This document shows positions 35,005 through 42,723 of a stretch of DNA of 51,589 nucleotides, in pieces. The stretch's first letter is position 1. Each line of letters begins with the position of its first letter. The position numbers and the translations under genes were made by a program. Below the pieces are notes generated by a model. It did not search any database. It was not told the origin of the DNA and saw nothing but the letters and a program-made list of their open reading frames with translations. The DNA is from Oscillospiraceae bacterium. Its GTDB lineage: Bacteria > Bacillota > Clostridia > Oscillospirales > Oscillospiraceae. Location of the stretch: contig JAFQFH010000004.1 of the NCBI GenBank assembly GCA_017398685.1, positions 1-51,589 on the forward strand, given 5' to 3'.

Positions 35005-35871
35005 TTATATCTCCTTTGCTTTCTTGGCTTTCTTTGTTTTTTCTTTCTTGGGCTTGGGCTCCACGGCTTCACCGTAGAAGATGGATACAAGTGTTGTAAG
35101 CACGTAGGCCTGAATTGCTGCATGCAGCAGGGTAAAGAGCACAGCCACAACGATGGGCAGGGCAAAGCTGAGGCTTATGGAATAGTAGACAAGCTCCGTC
35201 ACCAGAAGGCCGCTGAGCAGTGCGCCGAAAAGACGGAAGCTCATGGATATGGGCAGGGAGAAGTCCTTGAGTACACCCAGTGCACCCTTCACACCGCCGA
35301 ACACGATGCCGCCGCCAAGGATCACCACATAGGACATGACGCCCATGGCGATAGCTGCGTTTATGTCCGAAATGGGTGCAGGCAGGCTCATGGAGTGACC
35401 TGCGGTAGTTATCCACTGCACACCGAACAGCTCAAATATGGTGCTGAAGAATATGTACACACCGGCGCTGAATATATATGCGCCCACAAAATGAGGCTCG
35501 TGGTGACTGTTGCTGCGGGCCATGCCGGAAAAGAAGTCCACCAGCATTTCAATTACGCTCTGGAACTTTCCGGGCACAGTCTTGAATCTGGGTATGGCGA
35601 ATATGCGGATGAGAGCAGCCCCCACCAGCAGTATTGCCGTGACCATATAGGCCGAAATAATTCCGGGGTTGACCACCAGCCCGAAAAACGCCATCTTGTT
35701 GTGCTCGTGGAGAACACTGTCTTTCATTACCGTCTGTATGCTTTCGTGCTTTTCACCGGGCGGCAGCATAATGATGATGCCCACAAGGATCAAAGCAATC
35801 AGAGCAAGCCAAAGTACAAGGAAAACGTTCTTTTTGCCCTTGCCTTTGGAGACTATTGCGCTATGCTCCAT
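35005..35871 (-). CDS. atpB: F-type ATP synthase a subunit
   Basis: 288 residues with several membrane helices. The conserved proton-channel arginine is in S-M-S-F-R-L-F-G-A-L, and the C-terminal helix has A-A-I-Q-A-Y-V-L-T-T-L. The C-terminus is a lysine-rich tail, which is unusual. ATG at 35871 follows AGAAAGGAG at 6 nt. It is the first gene of the operon, with no atpI upstream. Confidence 0.93.
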   Translation of the reverse strand: MEHSAIVSKGKGKKNVFLVLWLALIALILVGIIIMLPPGEKHESIQTVMKDSVLHEHNKMAFFGLVVNPGIISAYMVTAILLVGAALIRIFAIPRFKTVPGKFQSVIEMLVDFFSGMARSNSHHEPHFVGAYIFSAGVYIFFSTIFELFGVQWITTAGHSMSLPAPISDINAAIAMGVMSYVVILGGGIVFGGVKGALGVLKDFSLPISMSFRLFGALLSGLLVTELVYYSISLSFALPIVVAVLFTLLHAAIQAYVLTTLVSIFYGEAVEPKPKKEKTKKAKKAKEI

Positions 35872-35923
35872 TTTTTCTCCTTTCTGCCTTTCGGTTAGGA
35901 AACTTACCGAACAATACAAGCAT

Positions 35924-35932
35924 ATTGTAGCA
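35924..35932 (-). promoter_or_regulatory. Possible extended -10 promoter for the atp operon
   Basis: TGCTACAAT on the minus strand lies about 55 nt upstream of atpB. No matching -35 is visible. The remaining divergent spacer to 36207 is AT-rich, without an ORF I can support. Confidence 0.3.
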
Positions 35933-36207
35933 GTCAGTTATACAGTATACACGAAGATGTATGAACAAACTGTTAACAAATTGCTCTTTCCAGAACATTG
36001 TTAAAGTATAAACTGGTATTTTTGACGATAGGACAAGGATAAAATATTGTGTTTTTGCGGTTTATACTCCCAAATAGCATATATAAATGGCAAATATATG
36101 ATTATATTGCTTTTTTATAGTGGCTCGTGGCTGTTTATATCGTCATTTTCAACAGAATTATGGCTTTTTTCATCGCGGGGTGATAAATGCAGAATCTGAG
36201 CATTTTC

Positions 36208-36236
36208 TTGTCAGCAAAGCCCGTTCATGCTATAAT
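36208..36236 (+). promoter_or_regulatory. Promoter for the CD1871A-like/polyferredoxin pair
   Basis: TTGTCA and TATAAT are separated by 17 bp, about 40 nt before the start at 36276. Confidence 0.7.
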
Positions 36237-36275
36237 AAAAAAAGAAAAAACGACAGGAAAGGGGATGGACAGACC

Positions 36276-36719
36276 ATGGAAAAACTGAGTAGTACCCTTA
36301 AAATAGCTGTAGCTGTGGCAACGGTTTTGCTCCTGGCTTTTCTTGCGTGGAGCTGTGTGGATATGTATCTTGCCGGCAGCAGTGCAGAAAACCTCACGGA
36401 GAGCGGGCTTCATATTTACCCGGTTTTCAGCCGCGATGCGGTGGCTGCCCGGCTCAGGCCCCTGCTGCCGTGGACGGTGGCTTATATCGGGCTGCTTTGC
36501 GTGTGTACGGCGGTGACGGCAAAAGATAAGGTAAAAAGGAACAGAAGTTCAAATGCAGCCTATGCAAGAGCGGGGGAAGGGAAGAATACCGGGCTTGTGC
36601 GCATGGTGCTTCTGGCTGCGGCCATACTGTTCATCCTGCTGGGTGTGATGAACGGCGGCGCAGGCGATGTGCTTATCAAGGCAAAGAATATCTGTACGGA
36701 GTGTATAGGCCTTGGCTGA
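36276..36719 (+). CDS. Membrane protein with CD1871A-like CxxC C-terminus
   Basis: 147 residues. Hydrophobic segments lie at about 8-28, 64-82 and 107-124. The last 13 residues (K-A-K-N-I-C-T-E-C-I-G-L-G) match the conserved CxxC ending of the small CD1871A family of clostridia, here on a larger protein. That family is known next to iron-sulfur membrane proteins, as here. A redox or electron-transfer role is inferred. The start at 36276 is preceded by GGAAAGGGG. It overlaps the next gene by 8 nt. Confidence 0.65.
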   Translation: MEKLSSTLKIAVAVATVLLLAFLAWSCVDMYLAGSSAENLTESGLHIYPVFSRDAVAARLRPLLPWTVAYIGLLCVCTAVTAKDKVKRNRSSNAAYARAGEGKNTGLVRMVLLAAAILFILLGVMNGGAGDVLIKAKNICTECIGLG

Positions 36720-37701
36720 CATTATAAAAACCATCAAGGCTCATCTGCCCACCCAGCGCAGACTTATACAGCTTTATTCGGCCCTGCTTTACAATGCCCA
36801 TGTAAAGGGCTTCATTTCCGGCAACATATTCACCGGCGGCAGCAAGCTTCTCTGCGTCCCCGGTCTGAACTGCTATTCCTGCCCGGGGGCTGTGGGCGCC
36901 TGCCCTCTGGGTGCGCTGCAAAATGCCCTGTCAGCTTCCAATAACCGGGCTCCCTTTTATATTCTTGGTATCCTCATGCTGTACGGACTCATACTTGGAC
37001 GCACCATCTGCGGCTATATCTGCCCTATGGGACTTTTGCAGGAGCTTTTGCACAAGATACCAACGCCCAAAATAAAAAAGAGCCGCCTGACAAGGTGGCT
37101 GAGTTACCTGAAGTATGTATTTCTTGCGGTGCTGGTGATAGCGCTGCCCCTGTGGTATGCCAGCCAGTATATTCCGGTTCCGGCTTTCTGCAAGTATATA
37201 TGTCCTGCCGGCACTCTTGAGGGTGCAGTAGGACTTCTCTCAAACCCGGCAAACACTCCGCTCTTTCCCATGCTGGGCGCACTTTTCACCCAAAAATTTG
37301 TTATTCTGGTGGTCATATGCGGTCTGTGCGTATTTTGCTACAGGGCATTTTGCCGGTTTATCTGCCCTCTGGGAGCTATTTACGGCTTTTTTGCCCGCGC
37401 CAATCTTGTGGGCGTAAAGGTGGAACAGGCCAAGTGTGTTGACTGCGGCAAATGCGTGAGAGATTGCGGGATGGATGTGCGCCATGTGGGCGATCATGAG
37501 TGTATAAATTGCGGCGAGTGTATAGATGGCTGTCCTACAAAGGCAATTGCCTTCAAGGCCGGTAAAATTACTCTGCGTGAGCACAACGTGGCTTCCGGCC
37601 CTGAGGAAAAGCAAAAAAGCAAGAAGATTTCCGTCACGGTCTGGTCTGTTGCAATTGCAGTTTTGCTGTGTGCATTGATTTTCGCAAATATGGGTATATA
37701 A
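36712..37701 (+). CDS. Polyferredoxin-type 4Fe-4S membrane protein (NapH/CcoG-like)
   Basis: 329 residues. Several membrane helices alternate with cysteine motifs: C-Y-S-C-P and C-P-L-G near the N-terminus, C-G-Y-I-C-P-M-G, C-K-Y-I-C-P-A-G and C-R-F-I-C-P-L-G. Two ferredoxin clusters follow (C-V-D-C-G-K-C-x3-C and C-I-N-C-G-E-C-x3-C-P). It should carry electrons across or along the membrane to an unknown partner. The start is TTG, overlapping the stop of the CxxC protein, so the two are coupled. No other suitable start is near. Confidence 0.85.
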   Translation: MADIIKTIKAHLPTQRRLIQLYSALLYNAHVKGFISGNIFTGGSKLLCVPGLNCYSCPGAVGACPLGALQNALSASNNRAPFYILGILMLYGLILGRTICGYICPMGLLQELLHKIPTPKIKKSRLTRWLSYLKYVFLAVLVIALPLWYASQYIPVPAFCKYICPAGTLEGAVGLLSNPANTPLFPMLGALFTQKFVILVVICGLCVFCYRAFCRFICPLGAIYGFFARANLVGVKVEQAKCVDCGKCVRDCGMDVRHVGDHECINCGECIDGCPTKAIAFKAGKITLREHNVASGPEEKQKSKKISVTVWSVAIAVLLCALIFANMGI

Positions 37702-37704
37702 ATC

Positions 37705-37740
37705 AAAGGACTTGTTGCAAAATAAAGCAACAAGTCCTTT
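37705..37740. terminator. Dispersed-type hairpin terminator, copy 2
   Basis: A perfect 14-bp stem (AAAGGACTTGTTGC / GCAACAAGTCCTTT) with an 8-nt loop. The arms are identical to the copy at 21505, with a different loop. It lies between the convergent polyferredoxin and larC genes. Confidence 0.85.
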
Positions 37741-37746
37741 GCTGTA

Positions 37747-38919
37747 TCATTTCAGCATTTTACGCAAGCTCTCAAGGCTTATGCCTTTTTCTGCTGCGAT
37801 AGCAGCAAGATCCTCATACTCGTACTTTTCACGGCTGACCCCGTAGCCTTCGGCTTTTTTAACACGCACATTGCCGAAAACAGTTTTTCTCGTCTCAAGC
37901 TTTCGCTCAAGTACGTAGCGTGAGCAGGTATATTCCCTTATGCCGAGAGTTGAGGTATATGTGAAAATAAGCCGGGCAAAGCGTTCCTTTTCGGATATGG
38001 GACATAACACAGTCAGGAGCACCGCCGGGCGGGACTTTTTCATGCCTATGGCAGTGGTGAATACATCCAGTGCGCCCTCATCCATAAGCCGCTCTGCGGC
38101 AAAGGCGATATCCTCCGCACTCATGTCGTCTATATTGCAGGCAAGCTCCGTCACCTGATCGCGGCTGTCAGCGCTTTCACCCAGCATTGCACGAAGGCAG
38201 TTGGCACGCTCAAAGTCCTTTTTGCCCATGCCGTAGCCGATGGCGGACACGGACATAGGCGGCATATCCCCGAAGCTCTTTACAAAGTGCTTCAGAAGAG
38301 CCGCCCCGGTGGGAGTGCAAAGCTCAGTTTTTATATTGCCTGCTGTGATGGGGATACCCTTCAAAAGCTCTGCTGTGGCGGGAGCGGGTACCGGCAGTAT
38401 GCCATGGGCGCATTTTACGGTGCCGCTTCCGGTGCAGACAGGGGAGGCATTGACACTCTCCACACCAAGCTCACTTATAAGCAGGGAAACGGCGGTAATG
38501 TCCGCAATGGCGTCCATCCGGCCAACCTCGTGAAAATGTATGTCACTCACCGGCACACCGTGCACCTTGCTCTCGGCTCCGGCGATAAGAGCATAAACGG
38601 CCAGAACATCCTCACGCACTTTTTCGGGCATGTCCAGATGGGATATGATGTGTTCAATGCTGTGCATATCGGCATGCTCATGGTGATGATGGTGTCCGTG
38701 AAGATTTTCATCTTCCTCGATACCGTGGACGGATACGGAAAAATGAGTGCCGCAGATGCCGCATTTGGTGAGCTTCTCCGCGCTTATCTTTACACCGTGA
38801 AGCCCCATATTGTTCATGCGGCGGATAAAACCATCCCTGTCCGGGTGCAGCTCCAGCAGCGCCGCTGCAAGCATATCCCCGGCCGCGCCCATGCCGCAGT
38901 CAAGATACAGGGTCTTCAT
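37747..38919 (-). CDS. larC: Nickel pincer cofactor biosynthesis protein LarC
   Basis: 390 residues. The LarC signature Y-L-D-C-G-M-G-A-A-G-D-M is at the N-terminus, with a His-rich stretch around residues 74-86 that could bind nickel, and G-A-A-L-L near 210. LarC inserts nickel into the pincer cofactor using CTP. In lactobacilli the gene is read through a programmed frameshift, but here a single uninterrupted frame encodes the full protein. It overlaps larB by 4 nt. Last gene of larE-larB-larC. Confidence 0.92.
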   Translation of the reverse strand: MKTLYLDCGMGAAGDMLAAALLELHPDRDGFIRRMNNMGLHGVKISAEKLTKCGICGTHFSVSVHGIEEDENLHGHHHHHEHADMHSIEHIISHLDMPEKVREDVLAVYALIAGAESKVHGVPVSDIHFHEVGRMDAIADITAVSLLISELGVESVNASPVCTGSGTVKCAHGILPVPAPATAELLKGIPITAGNIKTELCTPTGAALLKHFVKSFGDMPPMSVSAIGYGMGKKDFERANCLRAMLGESADSRDQVTELACNIDDMSAEDIAFAAERLMDEGALDVFTTAIGMKKSRPAVLLTVLCPISEKERFARLIFTYTSTLGIREYTCSRYVLERKLETRKTVFGNVRVKKAEGYGVSREKYEYEDLAAIAAEKGISLESLRKMLK

Positions 38920-39671
38920 CCTTTGACCTCCATATGGTTTATCATGCTGGCAAGATAGCCTGCGCCAAAGCCGTTATCAATGTTCACAACGCTCATACCG
39001 CTGGCACAGGAGTTGAGCATGCTCAGAAGTGCCGCAACGCCGCCGAAGGCCGCACCGTAGCCTACACTGGTGGGAACGGCGATAACCGGGCAGTCAGCAA
39101 GGCCGCCGATGACGCTGGGCAGGGCGCCCTCCATACCTGCCACTGCCACGATGACAGTAGCGCTCATTATGTGCTCCATGTGGCTCAAAAGCCTGTGTAC
39201 GCCGGAGACACCCACATCGTAGATTCGCACCACCTCGTTGCCAAGGCTTTCCGCTACAAGGGCAGCCTCCTCAGCAACGGGTATGTCTGTTGTGCCGCCG
39301 GTGGCAACAAGGATCTTGCCAATACCGTCTGGGGCTGGGAAGCCGCCGATGATACCCACACGGGAGCGCTCACGATAGTCAAGTTCATAAAGCCTGCCAA
39401 CATAATCTGCTGCTTCCTGAGCCATGCGGGTGATGAGTATACGCTCCTGACCGTTTGAACGCATGGTTTCTATTATACCGGCGATCTGCTCGGGGGTCTT
39501 GCCTGCACCGTAGATGACCTCGGCCACACCCTGACGGATCTTGCGGTGCAAATCCACCTTGGCAAAACCTATATCCTCAAAGGGAGCCATTTTTATCTGC
39601 AAAAGGGCCTCATCTACAGAGGTTTCGCCCTTTTTCACGCTTTCAAGCAGCTTTCTCACTTCACTGTTCAT
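38916..39671 (-). CDS. larB: Pyridinium-3,5-biscarboxylate synthase LarB
   Basis: 251 residues. The C-terminal domain resembles PurE (AIR carboxylase): V-A-T-G-G-T-T-D-I-P-V-A-E-E-A and V-A-V-A-G-M-E-G-A-L-P-S-V-I-G-G. It carboxylates and hydrolyses nicotinate adenine dinucleotide in the first step of pincer cofactor synthesis. The start at 39671 follows GGAGG and overlaps larE by 11 nt. Confidence 0.93.
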   Translation of the reverse strand: MNSEVRKLLESVKKGETSVDEALLQIKMAPFEDIGFAKVDLHRKIRQGVAEVIYGAGKTPEQIAGIIETMRSNGQERILITRMAQEAADYVGRLYELDYRERSRVGIIGGFPAPDGIGKILVATGGTTDIPVAEEAALVAESLGNEVVRIYDVGVSGVHRLLSHMEHIMSATVIVAVAGMEGALPSVIGGLADCPVIAVPTSVGYGAAFGGVAALLSMLNSCASGMSVVNIDNGFGAGYLASMINHMEVKG

Positions 39672-40413
39672 CTCTTGCCTCCATATCAAGCATCACGGAT
39701 GCGTAGTATTTTTTCAACTCATGGTTGATCTCATCGGCCTGTGCCACGGCCTTGGGCATATCCGCTGCCCTCAGCTGTATTCTGGCACAGCCATTGAATA
39801 GGCGTATGCGGAAATTTTTGAAGCCGAGGGAAAAAAGATACTCCTCCGCTCTCTCCGTAGCCTCAAGCTTTTCCGGCGTTATGGCCTCACCCGTGGGTAT
39901 TCTCGTGGCAAGGCAGGCATAGGCGGGCTTATTGTGAGTGAACAGCCCGGCCTCCTTTGAAAGACACCGTATCTCAGCTTTTGTGAGGCCGCACTCCCTC
40001 AAGGGCGAGCGCACCGAAAGCTCACGGAGTGCTCTCATACCCGGTCTGTCGGCTACGTCATCGGAGGCGTTGCTGCCGTCCAGCAAAAGACCGAAGCCGT
40101 CACGGGCGGCCTTGCTCATAATGGCGGAGAGTATGGCCTTTTTGCAGTGATAGCAGCGCTCCGGCGGATTTGAGGAAATATCATCATTTTCAAGGACATT
40201 GAGGGGGATGATCTCCATGTCCGCACCAAGCTCTGACGCAAGGCGTCTCGCATCTTCCAGCTCAAAATGTGGCTGAAAGGGGCCTTTCACATAGTAGGCT
40301 TTCACATCCGCGCCGTATTTTATTGCTGCGTACAAAAGATATGCCGAGTCTGCTCCGCCGGAAAAGGCGATGGCAGCCTTTGGGTTTTGGGCAAAAAATT
40401 CTTTCAGTTCCAT
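39661..40413 (-). CDS. larE: ATP-dependent sacrificial sulfur transferase LarE
   Basis: 250 residues. The PP-loop S-G-G-A-D-S-A-Y (18-25) binds ATP for substrate adenylation. C167 in A-C-L-A-T-R lies where LarE carries its sulfur-donating cysteine. LarE puts sulfur into the pyridinium intermediate that LarC then metallates. First gene of the cluster. No LarA (lactate racemase) or other client enzyme is encoded in the window. Confidence 0.9.
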   Translation of the reverse strand: MELKEFFAQNPKAAIAFSGGADSAYLLYAAIKYGADVKAYYVKGPFQPHFELEDARRLASELGADMEIIPLNVLENDDISSNPPERCYHCKKAILSAIMSKAARDGFGLLLDGSNASDDVADRPGMRALRELSVRSPLRECGLTKAEIRCLSKEAGLFTHNKPAYACLATRIPTGEAITPEKLEATERAEEYLFSLGFKNFRIRLFNGCARIQLRAADMPKAVAQADEINHELKKYYASVMLDMEARDEQ

Positions 40414-40451
40414 ACCGCTGTCCCATAAGTACAATATTTCCGAACATTTCA

Positions 40452-40480
40452 ATGGTATCAAAACTGCTCTTCTATTTCAA
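40452..40480 (-). promoter_or_regulatory. Promoter for larEBC
   Basis: On the minus strand, TTGAAA and TACCAT are separated by 17 bp, about 38 nt upstream of larE. Confidence 0.4.
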
Positions 40481-40495
40481 GCGTGAAATTTTGCG

Positions 40496-40525
40496 TTGAC
40501 CGATGTGCCGCAGACAGGGTATAAT
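40496..40525 (+). promoter_or_regulatory. Promoter for the VOC protein and isochorismatase-like genes
   Basis: TTGACC and TATAAT are separated by 18 bp, about 24 nt upstream of the VOC gene. It diverges from the larEBC promoter. Confidence 0.65.
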
Positions 40526-40549
40526 CTCCAAAAAAGCAAGGAGGCCGCC

Positions 40550-40918
40550 ATGATAAAATTCAACCACTTTAATTTCAATGTGCTGGACTTGGAGAAAAGC
40601 CTTAAATTCTATGAGGAGGCGCTGGGGCTGAAGCCTGTGCGGGAGAAAACTGCATCGGATAATAGCTTCAAGCTTGTGTATCTGGGCGACGGTGCAAGTG
40701 ACTTTACGCTGGAGCTGACATGGCTCAGGGACAGGGAAGAGCCCTACAATCTGGGCGAATGCGAGTTCCATCTTGCCTTCACCGCTGAGGATTATGAAGC
40801 CACGCATGCAAAACATGAGGCCATGGGCTGCATCTGCTTTGAAAATCCCGCCATGGGCATCTACTTTATTTCAGACCCTGATGGCTACTGGATAGAAGTA
40901 GTACCTGCAAGGAGATAG
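40550..40918 (+). CDS. VOC family protein (glyoxalase I-like)
   Basis: 122 residues. The two beta-alpha-beta-beta-beta units of the vicinal oxygen chelate fold are evident, with F-N-H-F-N at the start, H in E-F-H-L-A-F near 80, and E in W-I-E-V-V at the end as metal ligands. This matches lactoylglutathione lyase-like proteins. A methylglyoxal substrate is plausible but not proven. The start at 40550 follows AAGGAGG. It lies 3 nt before the next gene, so they form an operon. Confidence 0.85.
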   Translation: MIKFNHFNFNVLDLEKSLKFYEEALGLKPVREKTASDNSFKLVYLGDGASDFTLELTWLRDREEPYNLGECEFHLAFTAEDYEATHAKHEAMGCICFENPAMGIYFISDPDGYWIEVVPARR

Positions 40919-40921
40919 ACC

Positions 40922-41446
40922 ATGAACGATATTCTTATAGTTGTGGATATGCAAAATGACTTTATCGACGGAGCACTGGGCACAAAAGAGGCCGAGGCCA
41001 TAGTGCCTGCTGTTCTGGAGAAGATAAAGGGCTTTGATGGCCGGGTCATTTTCACAAGGGATACTCATTTTGACGATTACATGGATACACAGGAGGGTAA
41101 AAATCTGCCCGTGCCCCACTGTATCAAAGGCAGCGAGGGCTGGCAGATACGCGCCGAGCTTGATGCGCTGCGCACTGAGCCCGCCATCGACAAGCCCACT
41201 TTCGGCTCGGTGGAGCTCTCCGCCATGCTCACAAAAGAGAATGCTGAAAAACCTATAGACAGCATCACTCTCATCGGCCTTTGCACGGATATCTGTGTCA
41301 TATCCAATGCCATGCTGATAAAGGCAGCCATGCCGGAGCTGCCTGTCGTCGTGGATGCCGCCTGCTGTGCCGGGGTAACGCCCGCAAGCCACAATAATGC
41401 CCTTGAGGCCATGAAAATGTGCCAGATCAATGTTATAAACCAGTAA
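40922..41446 (+). CDS. Isochorismatase/nicotinamidase-like cysteine hydrolase
   Basis: 174 residues. The catalytic triad is visible: D9 in V-V-D-M-Q-N-D-F, K in D-K-P-T-F-G-S near 95, and C in G-L-C-T-D-I-C-V near 120. The D-x-H pattern around residue 48 (R-D-T-H-F-D-D) resembles the metal site of nicotinamidases, so PncA-type amide hydrolysis is likely. It is co-transcribed with the VOC gene. Confidence 0.85.
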   Translation: MNDILIVVDMQNDFIDGALGTKEAEAIVPAVLEKIKGFDGRVIFTRDTHFDDYMDTQEGKNLPVPHCIKGSEGWQIRAELDALRTEPAIDKPTFGSVELSAMLTKENAEKPIDSITLIGLCTDICVISNAMLIKAAMPELPVVVDAACCAGVTPASHNNALEAMKMCQINVINQ

Positions 41447-41451
41447 AAGCC

Positions 41452-41482
41452 ACGCCGTGCTGAACTTATCTCAGCACGGCGT
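41452..41482. terminator. Bidirectional terminator overlapping the 5-FTHF cyclo-ligase C-terminus
   Basis: A 12-bp stem (ACGCCGTGCTGA / TCAGCACGGCGT) with a 7-nt loop is followed by TTTT on the plus strand. On the minus strand it includes the last codons and stop of the cyclo-ligase gene. Confidence 0.75.
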
Positions 41483-42020
41483 TTTCCGTTACTATAATAT
41501 CCACTTTTACATCGTATACCTTGCAGTCAAGTCTGTCCATGCGCTGAACTTCAAATGCTGCAAGGATAAACTTCGCCCTGGGGCAGCGGGGCAGATACCG
41601 GTCATAATAGCCTGCGCCGTGACCAAGGCGGTTTCTTTCTTCGTCAAAGGCCACACAGGGCACCAAAACCAGGTCTATATCCTGCGGTTCAATTGGCCTT
41701 GAGCGGGCAATAACCGGAGCTTTAATCCCGTAAGCTCCCTCTTCGACAGCGTCTTTATCATCCGGTATGTACGCCTCCATATGCCCCTTTTCAAGGCACA
41801 CGGGATAGGCAATCCTGAGGCCCTGCGCCGCCAAAGCTTGGTTTACATAACTTAAATCAACTTCGTCCCATGCGGCAAGGTAGGAAAGAACCGTTTTTGC
41901 CCCCTCAAGCTCCGGCAGGGCGAGGATTTTTTCACATATGGCGGAGCTTAATTTCTCCCGCTCCTCCCTGTCCATGGCGCGGCGCAGGGCAAGGGCTTTT
42001 TCCCTTTGCAGCTTTTTCAT
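41466..42020 (-). CDS. 5-formyltetrahydrofolate cyclo-ligase
   Basis: 184 residues. The conserved ATP-binding signature G-H-G-A-G-Y-Y-D-R-Y-L is near the C-terminus, with an R-R-A-M motif at the N-terminus. It turns 5-formyl-THF into 5,10-methenyl-THF using ATP, recycling folate. Its start overlaps folT by 4 nt, so both are controlled by the upstream THF riboswitch. Confidence 0.93.
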   Translation of the reverse strand: MKKLQREKALALRRAMDREEREKLSSAICEKILALPELEGAKTVLSYLAAWDEVDLSYVNQALAAQGLRIAYPVCLEKGHMEAYIPDDKDAVEEGAYGIKAPVIARSRPIEPQDIDLVLVPCVAFDEERNRLGHGAGYYDRYLPRCPRAKFILAAFEVQRMDRLDCKVYDVKVDIIVTENAVLR

Positions 42021-42529
42021 TTCAAAACCTTTCTTGCAGCGTCAAGGAGCACAGGCATAACAGCGGTGAATACGGCGGCCTTGGCAAGGCAGATGAGTGT
42101 TCTGGGAACAATAGTGCCGAAGATATATACAAAGGAATAGTAGCCGTATACTTTGCTGTCCACGTACAAAACAAGGGTGTTCAAAAGAAAAATCAAAATG
42201 CTGCCGGTGAAGATAATAATGCCCATCCGAATTTTATCCAGATCAAAACGATGCCATTTGGCGTAAAGCCCCACCACAAGACCGCAGAGAATATATGGCA
42301 GTATCCAAAGCGGCGTTGTGACGGTAATTCCGTAGCGGAGCACCTGATATAAAAGCGTACCTATACCGCCCACCAGCATGGCGTCCACAGGGCCAAAGAG
42401 CAAAGCCGCCACAATAACGGGAAAGCTCTCAAAGGTGAGCTTCAGGTTGCCAAAGTCAAGGGAAATTGTGCCCAGAGCAGCGCACATAGCCGCAAGGACT
42501 GCGTTGAATGTAAGTCTTTTTGTGTTCAT
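42017..42529 (-). CDS. folT: Folate ECF transporter S component
   Basis: 170 residues with about five to six hydrophobic segments. The N-terminus has the S-component pattern T-F-N-A-V-L-A-A-M-C-A-A-L, and the I-S-L-D-F-G-N-L-K-L-T-F-E-S-F-P stretch is typical of FolT. It captures folate for import together with a shared EcfAA'T module not seen in this window. ATG at 42529 lies just after the riboswitch hairpin, whose 3' arm contains the AAAGGAG ribosome binding site. Confidence 0.9.
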   Translation of the reverse strand: MNTKRLTFNAVLAAMCAALGTISLDFGNLKLTFESFPVIVAALLFGPVDAMLVGGIGTLLYQVLRYGITVTTPLWILPYILCGLVVGLYAKWHRFDLDKIRMGIIIFTGSILIFLLNTLVLYVDSKVYGYYSFVYIFGTIVPRTLICLAKAAVFTAVMPVLLDAARKVLK

Positions 42530-42534
42530 ATAAA

Positions 42535-42568
42535 AACTCCTTTCGTGACGGTTGCCACGAAAGGAGTT
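42535..42568 (-). terminator. Riboswitch expression platform: terminator that also hides the folT ribosome binding site
   Basis: A 13-bp stem (AACTCCTTTCGTG / CACGAAAGGAGTT) with an 8-nt loop is followed by T on the minus strand, ending 6 nt before the folT ATG. The 3' arm contains AAAGGAG, so folding would both end transcription and block translation. Confidence 0.75.
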
Positions 42569-42587
42569 ATGATACCCTCTGGTGGCA

Positions 42588-42697
42588 GCGGAAGCGGAGA
42601 CAGCACCGCACATTCAGTCCGACTTATGTCGGATTAGTGTTTCGTCCGCAGACAACTTCCCATCCTGCGGCACTTGACGCGCTGCTCCTACTCTGTC
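42588..42697 (-). ncRNA. Tetrahydrofolate (THF) riboswitch upstream of folT
   Basis: On the minus strand the aptamer reads AGAGTAG, then GCGTCAAGTGCC, GGATGGGAAGTTGTC, GCGGACGAAAC, a variable hairpin, and a closing CTCCGCTTCC strand. The order and sequence match the THF riboswitch core as I know it. It controls folT and the downstream 5-FTHF cyclo-ligase, and a typical location is exactly upstream of folT. The prediction was made by eye, without covariance scoring. Confidence 0.88.
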
Positions 42698-42723
42698 ATA
42701 AATTATGTAAACTATATTATGTA

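Noticed and set aside
36088-36116. AT-rich stem followed by T6 upstream of the CD1871A-like gene
   Set aside because: The stem is weak, contains a bulge and is nearly all A-T, so it is not convincing as a terminator.
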